Shown here one piece after another: positions 55,767 to 64,000 of a DNA stretch of 64,000 nucleotides. Location: assembly GCA_024741835.1 (NCBI GenBank), contig JAENRP010000094.1, positions 88,328 through 152,327 of the forward strand. The letters are read 5' to 3'. The notes under the pieces were generated by a model. It was not told the origin of the DNA and did not search any database. It worked only from the letters and a program-made list of their open reading frames with translations. The position numbers were made by a program, and so were the translations under genes. This DNA is from Diplocarpon mali. Taxonomy: Eukaryota; Ascomycota; Leotiomycetes; Helotiales; Drepanopezizaceae. Position 1 is the stretch's first letter. Each line of letters opens with the position of its first letter.

Positions 55767-56722
55767 AGGAATATAAAAATACGATTTTATATAACTTAAG
55801 TTCTTTACCTTCCCCTTTGATAACTGCACCTGCTTTTTTAATATCAATATTAGAAAATACTAAAAACATCGATTTTAAATACCTTACTGACCCTTTGCTT
55901 AAATCTTTTCAAGCTCGCCTTAATCACTCTAAGATTGACTCGGATTCTGAAAACTCCTTAGAATACCTTAAGCCCTATATTCGACCTAGCTCCCTCCCTC
56001 CTATTAAAACAAATAAAGCGATAATAGCTGCTTTTAAAGCTATTACTAATCATTTTCCCCTTCTTAGTTCCTTTAGTACTCCTTATTTTACTAAAGCTAA
56101 TATTACTAATTTCCTTAAATAATATAAAGAGACTTATTATAATTTCGGTATTAAATATAATAAGATAATCAATCGACTTCCTTGCTACTGCGACTAAACT
56201 AGCAAAGATATTATTAAGTCTTTGCTTAAGTAGAAGCTTTGCGAATCCTAAGAACTTCTTACTAAGGCTTTTAAATCTGAATTTCGAGAATTTGATAGAT
56301 AGTAGATCTACAATACGCTGGCCTTTCTAAAGGAGTTTATTCTTATTACTTATACTCCTAAGGAACTTAAAAACTACTATCGGACCTTTACTTAAGTATC
56401 GAATACCTTAATCGATTAGAAGATTCTTAATAAAGTTGAAAGAGGACGCCTTTTCTTACTTAAATTACCTATTAGCCTTTAAAATAAGATTATCAAATAT
56501 TTTAAAGTTAATAAGTAGGATCTTATAATATATGCTTAATTCGAAGACTTTTCGACCTTCGCCTTAAAATCAGACCTTAGCGAAAGGACTATTAAAGCAA
56601 TAGAAAAGGAAAAAGAGCCTACCTCCTCCTTTATTAAAGATCTTAAAAGCCTAATGTAAAAATATTCGAAGGCTTTAAAGGTTACTAAAAAGGTAAAGAG
56701 AAATCTAATAGTAATTCCCTTT

Positions 56723-56745
56723 ACTTACAATCTTAGCCTAAGAGT
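56723..56745. repeat. 23-bp palindrome, Gyp-1d gag
   Basis: ACTTAC-AATCTTAGCCT-AAGAGT; read TYNLSLRV in the gag frame. Confidence 0.75.
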
Positions 56746-57153
56746 AAAATCTACCTTAAAAATCAAAGAACTCAAAGCCTAGTTTTCTAAACTCTATATT
56801 TAATATTTAAAAACCTTAATCAAAGGCCTTCTTTAGGAAACTTATTACGCCCTTTAGTTTAATAATCGATAGGCTTCAAAAGGTAAAAACTAGCATGCGA
56901 ACTTTAAATACCCAAATCCAGCTTCCCTTAAGTTGAATAAGCGAGTTGCCACCTTAAAGAGGCTTAATAATTAAATATAGCTATATTAAAGAAATTCCTA
57001 AATTATTAGTCGAATTTTATATAAAGCTTGGATTTTCTTTAGCAAAGACGCCTTTTAAGTTAATTAAAGCATATATGCTTAGGATTACTTAAAATTATCT
57101 TCGAATTTTCTTTAAAATTGCGATTTAATAGCTTTAATAACTTCGAGCTTTTG

Positions 57154-57176
57154 ACTCGCGGTCCTGGCCTAGGAGT
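57154..57176. repeat. 23-bp palindrome, Gyp-1d tail
   Basis: ACTCGC-GGTCCTGGCCT-AGGAGT. Confidence 0.82.
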
Positions 57177-57283
57177 CGCGTTACCAAAAGAGGAAAAGGA
57201 GTTTTTTATTATTTTTATTCGTTTACTACTGCCCCTTCCCCCTTCCCCTTCCCCTTCTCCCTTTATATATTTCTTTGAAATCC

Positions 57284-57306
57284 ACTCGCAGGCCTGACCT
57301 ATAAGT
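57284..57306. repeat. 23-bp palindrome next to poly-A
   Basis: ACTCGC-AGGCCTGACCT-ATAAGT. Confidence 0.8.
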
Positions 57307-57488
57307 TANAAAAAAAAAAAAAAAAAAAAAAAAACCCTCTTTCCTCTTCCTTATCTTTACAACTTTAGGTACTAACCTTACTTACACTTATTATTTTTAC
57401 AAATAGGGATTAGTATTCTCGACCTATAAGAGTCTTATATTCTTTACTAATAGTAGCAAGGGCTGCTACTTAAGTTAGTTAAGGCATA

Positions 57489-57734
57489 TATAAAGACCTA
57501 GAAGTAGAGGATCTTATAATATAAGTTATATAGTCAGATAAGGACTAAGAAAGGGGTATATATAAGACTACTATTATACTTAAAGATAGTGCGTAATACT
57601 AACCACCTATTCTACCCCTAACTAGTGAATTGTCCTAGTTCTTATCTTTAGAGAGCCCGCTTGTAATGCTTCCTCCCTTTTGTCTTTGGTCTTCACGTAG
57701 GCCTATTCTTGTATTGTTCCTGCTCCCTCTTATA
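57489..57734 (+). repeat. Gyp-1d 3' LTR (246 bp)
   Basis: It starts RIPed TATAAAGACCTAGAAG and ends CTCTTATA. The right half matches the 5' LTR closely; the CACGTG block is missing. Confidence 0.87.
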
Positions 57735-57738
57735 GTAA
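57735..57738. repeat. TSD of Gyp-1d (right)
   Basis: gtaa, matching 54731-54734. Confidence 0.75.
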
Positions 57739-60700
57739 AAGCAAGGCGAAGAAGACTTTTAAAGGGAGCGTTAAAAAGTGCCCTTGCCCTTAGGTCAAAA
57801 ATCACTTCTAGAACCCAAAGGAGTATAATAGGCTGAAATACGCCTTAACTAGCGCTAAGGAAGGTACGCTTTAAAACCTCTCTAGCTATGACAAGGTTAA
57901 AAGAATATATGAAAACCTTACTTCCTTAAAATAGAGAGAGCTCCGAGCTAAGCTCTCCTATATTAAATAAGCTTTTATAGATCAATTTAAGGAAAGAACA
58001 TCTGCCGAAGCTTTAAGGAGCGGCAAATCCAAGATTATAGCTGCCCTTTTAAATCTAACTCTCTTTGAAGACTTTACCTTAGGAATATACTCCACCCTTA
58101 GAGCTCCTTACGCTCTCTTAAATACAATCCTACTCGACAACTGCGCTGCGACGCACCTTATTAATCGAAAGGAGCTTCTAGTTCTTAGATTATTGAAAAT
58201 CGCATATCCCTAGGACTATATAAAGGCGGGGAGCTTAAGTCTGCTAATAAGGGGGAGGGATATACGTCTGATAAAAGGGGTTCTCGCCGATAGAGGAGAC
58301 TTAGAGCTTAAGAATATAGCGCTTATAGATAGGTTTAATATTAATATTATCTTAAAGCCTCTTTTAAAAAAGGCTAAGGTATAGTATATAGGCTTAGATG
58401 CGACGCTCTAAAGGGGTATAGTAGATAATAATATAGTTATAAAGTAGCTAAAGCGTAGGTCGAATATTATAGTATTTAAATATAAGCCTATCAACTTTTA
58501 TAACGCTTCTAATTTGCTATACTATACTTAACTAACCTACTTAGCCTTCCCTACTTTATAATAGCGTTTGCAAAGCTAATATAAACCCTTAAGGAGCAGC
58601 GTATTCCTAAGAGCTAGGAATGATTCGGCAGATATTTAGTACCTTCAATTAGGCTATTTAAGAGCTAAGGCGCTTAAGAAGCTTATACTAAACGCAAAGG
58701 GAATAAAGATTAAGGGGAAGCTATAAATCAATTATAAAGCTTACGCTTAAGTAAAAGCTAAGTAAAAGCCTTTTAAGAGAGAGTCAGATTTCAAAGCTCT
58801 AAGACCGTTCTTTAAGTGCTCTTAGGACCTATTTGATTATAGTATATTAAGCCTCTCCTTAGAAAGCTGGCTTCTCTTAATTAAGGATGAATTTAGTAGG
58901 AAGTTATTTAGATATACTCTACTCTATAAGTCCTTAACGCTAGTTTTAAAAGCTCTTTAATCTTTTAAAGTATAGGTAAAGCGCTATTACTACCTCTTTT
59001 TATATATTCTAAAGAGCGATAATAATACCTTGGTATTCCTCTTATAAGAAGTATCGAAATATAGAGAGTAGTGCGAAGCTAAAGGCATAGAGGTAGAAGT
59101 CACTCCATCCTATACTTATAAACCAAATAGAGCTTCCGAAAGAGCAAGAGCAAAGATCATTGAAAAGGCACTTACTATACTTATCTCTACTAACCTCTTA
59201 AAGCACCTATAGCCTAAAGCCGTACTAGCTGTAATATACCTTTATAATATCGGCCTATTAAAGCGCAGGAGATAGAAGAGTCCAAATAAGGTACTTTAGC
59301 TTTAGTTTAGATAATACTTTAAGTGGTATAATCTATAGATTATTATAAAGCTTACTACTAATTTAAGACTAGAATAGGGGGATATAAAAGCGTATAAAGC
59401 GCGCGTATACCTATTAGCGAAGGAAAGGGAAGCTCTAAAGAATAAAAGAGCTTTTAAAACTATGCTATAAGGGTATATTAAATACCTAGTTGGTTATTAT
59501 ACTACTAATATATATAGGATTTAAGTGCTTAAGCTTCGAAAGGTTATAATCTCTTAAAACGTCGAGTTCGACGAGTCCAAATTCTACTCTAAGGAGTATA
59601 AAAAGGTAGCTAGCTACCTGCTTCTAATTATTAAGGAGATTATGCAAATGATCGAGGAAGAGGAGGAGGAAGCTTAAGACGCTAAGTTAATCGTTAAGAA
59701 TGTAGAAAGAGCTTTAGATAAGCAGCCTATAGATAACCTAATAGAGGGTAAGCCTATTAATCTTTTACTAATAGAAGCTTTAAGCTCAGATCTATCGAGG
59801 GCTATCGTCCCTTATAAGGCTACTTATAGCGTTTCTACTTTAGCTACTTAAGAGCAGCTGCCTAGTAGCAAAGGGTTAGACGCTTTAAGATAACTGTCAA
59901 TAGTTAGAAGGAGCATCGAAAGCGATATTATAAATGCCAGTTCTACTAAGGAGCGTAATACTGGGCCTTTAGTTGCTATATAGACTAAGCAATCGTAAGG
60001 GCAAAAGCAGGCCCCTTAATTACTAGAAGCTCTACTATAGGCAACTAGTAAAGAAGCACGCCAGCTCTTACTAAAAGCACCGATCGATCGAGAGCTATAC
60101 TAGGATATAGAAGCTCTTAAGGATAATACCAAAAGAGAGAGCTCTTTAAAACTAATAGAAGCTTAGCCTAAAGTACTTAATATAAGAGCCTTTCGAAAAC
60201 GTAAGAAGCCTAATAAGAAGTAGGAAATAGTACCTATATTGCTCTATAGGTCAAAAAGGAAAAGAGGGAGCGGGAATGCCATATATGCAATATATATTAA
60301 GGATCTTTTGCTAGCCTTTGAAGAACTTAAAATATATTAATTAAAGCAGGTAAATAGCTTTATATCGACTTTCTAGGTAAGTTAAGAGCTTACGAGAACT
60401 GATAGAAAAGAGTATAAAGCGGTATATTACGTTATTGCTGCGGCGACTTAATCTAAAAGCTCTAAAGGAAACTCTACCCTTTTAATTCTACCTTAAAACA
60501 AGCTTCTTAAAGTGCTAACTCATTAGAAGGAGCTTGCAAATCACCCTTTTAAAGAGCAATTTAAAAAGGGAGCCAGAATTAAGATTAGGAACCTAGAAGC
60601 GCGCAATTGCTAAAGAGTGATCGATAGAAGCAAGGCTACTATAAGGCCTATACTACTAAAGTGGGTCTTTAACTATAAGCTAAGCTCCTTTAAGGAGATT

Positions 60701-61917
60701 AGCCGCTTTAGGTCAAGAATAGTAGTAAGGGGAGATCTTTAAAAGGAAGCTTCTATTTTCTCTACCTATGCTACGACGCTTATATTAAGATCTTTTAAGG
60801 TTATAATAGCAATAGCTGCTAAATTCGATATAAAGCTCTAATAGTTCGATATTATCAACGCCTTTATAAATGCTAAGAGAGACCCTCGGAGCGCGCTAGT
60901 TATTTGCTTCTTACTAGATAGTTAGAAGTAGAAAGATAAGGTAGTAGAGCTCGATCGCGCCTTATACGGCCTTTAAGACTCCTTAGCGCTCTAATACAAG
61001 GATTTTACTAGTACTCTAAAGTCTTTAAAGCTTACCCCTTTTAGTAAGGAGCCTTGTATATTCGTTAATAAAGATAGGATAGTATTTATAGCCTTTTATA
61101 TTGATAATATATAAGTAATATACTACTCCTCTTATATAGAAGAAGCTTAGAAGACTATAGAAGGACTGCGCAAAGCATATAAATTGATAGCTATAAGAGA
61201 TGTTAAGTAGTTCTTAAGGGTGAGAGTCTCTTGAGATAGGAAGCAGGGTACAATTACTCTACTTTATAACGCTTATATTAAGAAGATGGTAAAGAGGTTC
61301 GGCCTTAATATAGGGCGTTTCCCTAGTACGCTGCTCCCTTACTTCAAACTTAAAAAGAACTATAAAACAGCTCCTTACTCAAGAATTAAGGAGTTTTAGG
61401 AAAAAGTAGGCTCCGCCTTATATATAGCTATTATACTACGCCTAGATATAGCTTTTATAATCGCCTAGCTATCTCATTTCTATATAAACCTAAGCTCCGA
61501 ATACCTTAAAGCTGTCAATTGGATAATACGCTACCTTTTTAATATACGCTTCTTAAGAATCACTTATAGTCGATTTAGCAGATCAAATAACCTAGTAGTA
61601 TCGTTAGATGCTTCCTTTACAGATGATCCAGAGATAAGGCGCTCCTTCTACGGTTTTATTATATTCCTATTTGGAGGAGTAATCGTTTGGAAGGCCTCGA
61701 AGCAACCGACAGTTACTACTTCTACTATAGAGGCTAAGCTCTTAGGAGTAGCGCATATAGCAAAGGAGATAATAGCTTTAAGAAGGTTCTTTAAGGAAAT
61801 AGAGCTTAAGGTAGAAGCTCTATAGTCTATATTTTACAATAATCAATAGATAATACGGCTTATTATAGGAGACTCTTAAAGGATTTCTACAAAGCTCTGA
61901 TATATTAATATATATAT
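57739..61917 (+). pseudogene. Copia-2b gag end and pol (protease to RNase H)
   Basis: Zinc-knuckle-like KKCPCPxVKNHFxNPKEY lies near 57776. Protease is near 58136 with LLDNCAATHLINRKELL, where D is intact but the usual S/T-G is N-C. Integrase is at about 58860-59250 with IEVEVTPSYTYKPNRASERA. An acidic linker (EEEEEEA near 59660) and a variable region follow. RT is at about 60590-61280: FDIKLxxFDIINAFINA, and YIDN at 61097-61108 (last catalytic Asp to Asn). RNase H from about 61590 has SLDASFTDD and WKASKxPTVTTSTIEAKL. The Copia-3c insertion removes its end. It is less RIPed than Copia-1. Confidence 0.92.
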
Positions 61918-62231
61918 TGAGATAGGTGATACAGCTATCACTCCGATGTATTATTATATGACCCTACTGCTTAGTTAGTAGGATATTGATACGTATATAG
62001 CTATAAGGAAGAAAGGGGTAACCTTCCTTCCTTAACTCTTACTAATATATCGACTATCGACCTTTAGAAGCCTCCTTTACCTACTGCGCCGACTCATTTA
62101 AATTCAATAGGTTATAAGCCTTAGCTAGACTGATAATAGATTATTAACATCCCTTAGAAAGCACTTGCGCTACAACTATTAATAGGAAGTTAAATAAGAC
62201 TTATAGTAAGAGGCAAGCAATCGGCGAATAA

Positions 62232-62362
62232 GAGGTATGATTCTCTATTTAGCTAACTTGTATTGCAAGAGGTGTAATTCCTTACTTTATAACCCTTTGG
62301 TACTATAAAAGGTATAATTCCTTGCTTTACTATATTTCGTAAGAGGTATAATTCCTTACGTT
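62232..62362 (+). repeat. Copia-3 leader tandem repeat, copy c
   Basis: Four GAGGT(A/G)T(G/A)ATTC-type units, as in copies a and b. Confidence 0.7.
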
Positions 62363-62514
62363 ATAGCCTAAAAACCCTTTTCGATAAGAGGACTTCCTCC
62401 CTATTTAATACTTCTATAATACCTGCTATTTAATCATTTCGACTTCTCGATAGGAGGAGCGCCTTTAACTATTTAATTTATTTGATTTTTAACGCAATTC
62501 TATTTGAAACGGCA

Positions 62515-64000
62515 ATAGCTTCCGATTCCGATCGAAATACTAAGCTTAAAGACCTCTAACTCTCTTAAAAGAACTGGCAATAATAGTTTAATAATTTAAA
62601 GCTTTACTTTAAGAGCAAAGGCATTGAAATGGCGATTTAAAAGACACTTATTAAATACGCGAGAATAGCCCCTTATACTCCCTCTACCGATTCGTCTACT
62701 TCCACTTTAATAGCTAATACAACTGCTAAGGATTTGCTAGATATATTAAATAAGCTTAGCTTAAGAGCTTTAATAGATAATAACTAAGAATCCTAAAGGT
62801 AGATTTTAAATATAGAAAAGGAGAAGGAGTATAGGCTAGCCTTAGCTAAATGCAAGCTTAAGATTAATAGAGGTTTAAGTAATAAAGACTGAGATTTTAT
62901 TTAAATTTATAATAACGCAAAGATAAGATAGGATACTTTAAAGGCAAAATACTATTAGATAACTGCCTTTAATACTTAGCATCTGCTATAGCAAATCACT
63001 TTATTTTAATATAGAAAAGATAAAGATAGTAAGAATATAGATATAAATATAGACTTTGCTTAATTTATATTATATAAAGTAAAGAGGAGAGTAAGAGCTA
63101 TAAATTCTAAGATAGCTATGACTTTTAAGGAAACTTAGCTTTTTAGTTTCCTACTTAATAGCCTTCCTCTTAAGTTCGCTATTGCAAAACAATCTCTTCT
63201 TATCTAACCTAACCTTAAGATCTATAAGAAGATCGACCTCCTTTAAACTATTGAATAAGACTTCGAAGGACGCTTTAAATCGGTAAATACTATATTATAA
63301 GGCAATAATAAGCCTAAGAAGAGGAAGGAGCGTAGGACAAGCCCTTAAGCTTATTAGGGATACTACTTCTATAATAGTGCTTATAATATTACTAATTGTA
63401 AAGTTAAAAGGCAATTAATTAATATAATCGCTAGCTTTAATATTAAAAAGCAATCGAAGCAGAAGTTAAAAAGCAAACTGCCCTTATCCTATTGAAGGCC
63501 GCAACTACTAAGGAAAGGCAAAGGAAAAGGCTATTTAGCCAAAACTTTAGTAAATACTTTTAATAATAATAGTAGGTTATTTAAATTTAAATCTACTTTT
63601 AATAATTTAAATAATAATTATAATAAAGATGCTTACGTTTTAAAAGCTGATCTTTGTAAGATCCTTAAATCTAATTAGTATAGTAATACTAGTTGTATAA
63701 TATATATAATTAATAAACCCTACCTATTTAAAGGCCTGCTTATTAAAATAAAAAGGCGCTCTATTAAAGTTAGTAGTAAAAGGTTATATATAGACTTAAT
63801 AAGTATAATAGAGATAAATATCGCTAGTATTTCTTTCTTTTTATAAAATATTCTCCTTATACTTAGCCTAAGTATTAATCTTTTATTTAACTACAAGATC
63901 TATATAGAGTTGAATTATATAAGAGTTTTTAATAATTAATTTATATAATTTATAAATAATAATTATAAAGTGATCTTTAAAGCTAAAATCAAAGATAGAC
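62515..64000 (+). pseudogene. Copia-3c gag and protease region
   Basis: The start codon is now ATA (62515). More heavily RIPed than Copia-3b: DQ and W codons are stops. Toward the right edge KRRSIKVSSKRLYIDL and a VNLLS-type block (ILSLSINLLFNYKIYIELNY) resemble the Copia segment between protease and GAG-pre-integrase. It is incomplete at 64000. Confidence 0.75.

Larger units (their letters stand above)
55360..56850 (+). pseudogene. Gyp-1d gag
   Basis: Best-preserved gag of the family. The N-terminal region with the palindrome at 55744 is one frame off the following 101-codon open stretch (55817-56122, LENTKNIDFKYLTDPLLKSF...), so a frameshift lies between. The capsid domain follows: NFGIKYNKIINRLPCYCD, FKSEFREFDRxQIYNTLAFL, YTPKELKNYYRTF and VERGRLFLLKLP match the retrotransposon gag domain of fungal Ty3/Gypsy elements. 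A second palindrome is near the end (56723). RIP stops elsewhere. Confidence 0.85.
56851..57488 (+). other. Gyp-1d tail: deletion junction, two palindromes, poly-A
   Basis: After gag, two palindromes (57154, 57284), a C/T-rich run (57227-57262), one N and a poly-A run (57309-57333) occur. Then comes a stretch matching the tail of Gyp-1b up to the LTR. No pol sequence. Confidence 0.7.
54735..57734 (+). mobile_element. Gyp-1d, 3.0-kb internally deleted gypsy element
   Basis: 5' LTR 54735-55049, gag, then directly the 3' tail and 3' LTR 57489-57734, with gtaa on both sides. Pol and the long ORFs A and B of Gyp-1b are absent, so it is a large internal deletion derivative. The 5' LTR is about 70 bp longer than the 3' LTR because of tandem CACGTG units. 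Confidence 0.85.
53377..61917 (+). mobile_element. Copia-2b, long copy split by Gyp-1d and cut by Copia-3c
   Basis: 5' LTR from 53377, gag 53530-54734, then Gyp-1d (54735-57734), gag end and pol 57739-61917. Removing Gyp-1d with one copy of gtaa joins gag in frame, which shows that both halves belong to one element. Its RNase H is cut at 61917 by Copia-3c, so the 3' LTR is missing. Confidence 0.9.
61918..64000 (+). mobile_element. Copia-3c, runs off right edge
   Basis: It starts TGAGATAGGTGATACAGC in the RNase H of Copia-2b. LTR/leader, gag and protease region are collinear with Copia-3b until 53376, then with the reversed Copia-3a (14880-14500). The palindrome region of Copia-3a would start about 50 bp beyond the window end. 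Confidence 0.88.

Noticed and set aside
57309..57333. Poly-A tail of a LINE or processed gene
   Set aside because: It lies inside Gyp-1d between its gag and its 3' LTR, and the matching tract in Gyp-1b is in the same place; no LINE RT or ORF1 is present.
1..64000. tRNA, rRNA or bacterial-type operon signals
   Set aside because: No cloverleaf with A and B boxes, no rRNA segment and no Shine-Dalgarno pattern was seen; the primer-binding sites are only short tRNA complements.

Overview
The window looks like a transposon graveyard from a filamentous ascomycete (Pezizomycotina) that has undergone repeat-induced point mutation (RIP). TpA is very common, CpA and TpG are depleted, and almost every Gln or Trp codon of the recognisable retroelement proteins now reads TAA or TAG. 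Copies of one element differ almost only by C-to-T and G-to-A changes. I see no intact host gene, no rRNA and no tRNA. Nearly all 64 kb can be assigned to nested LTR retrotransposons. Family names below are mine.

Families. Copia-1: 7.6 kb, 197/198-bp LTRs, three complete copies (3484-11084, 16035-23632 reversed, 36448-44013) and one 3' fragment (50075-51125). Copia-2: a 5' piece (2176-3483) and a long copy (53377-61917). Copia-3: a reversed copy cut by four insertions (12759-24193), one 5' piece (51507-53376), and one running off the right edge (61918-64000). Gyp-1 (Ty3/Gypsy): copies at 11085-12758, 24250-47588 (about 15.8 kb without its insertion), 48013-50074 and 54735-57734. LTR-F: a 5' LTR plus gag leaving the left edge (1-1919) and a solo LTR (14116-14422). 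One 498-bp TRIM lies at 12954-13451. A gypsy protease scrap lies at 51126-51506.

Stratigraphy. Target-site duplications order many events: Copia-1b (attaa), the solo LTR (aagag) and the TRIM (gcttg) all lie inside Copia-3a; Copia-1c (tctat) lies inside the large Gyp-1b; Gyp-1d (gtaa) lies inside the gag of Copia-2b, and removing it restores that gag reading frame. Copia-3c interrupts the RNase H of Copia-2b, and Copia-2b interrupts Copia-3b.

Most unusual content. (1) The large Gyp-1b carries, after integrase, two long coding regions on the same strand (about 32180-28850 and 28440-24780). They resemble each other at a near-constant offset of about 3.9 kb and match no domain I know. (2) A 23-bp imperfect palindrome, ACTCGCAGGCC-N-GGCCTGCGAGT and its RIP-decayed forms, occurs at 22 dispersed sites plus a 9-unit array, all inside Gyp-1 or Copia-3 and never in Copia-1 or Copia-2. 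Several copies sit in frame within coding regions. (3) The TRIM has the same primer-binding site and polypurine tract as Copia-1, so Copia-1 probably supplied its enzymes. All coding features are pseudogenes; domain calls come from reading RIP-type stops as Gln or Trp.
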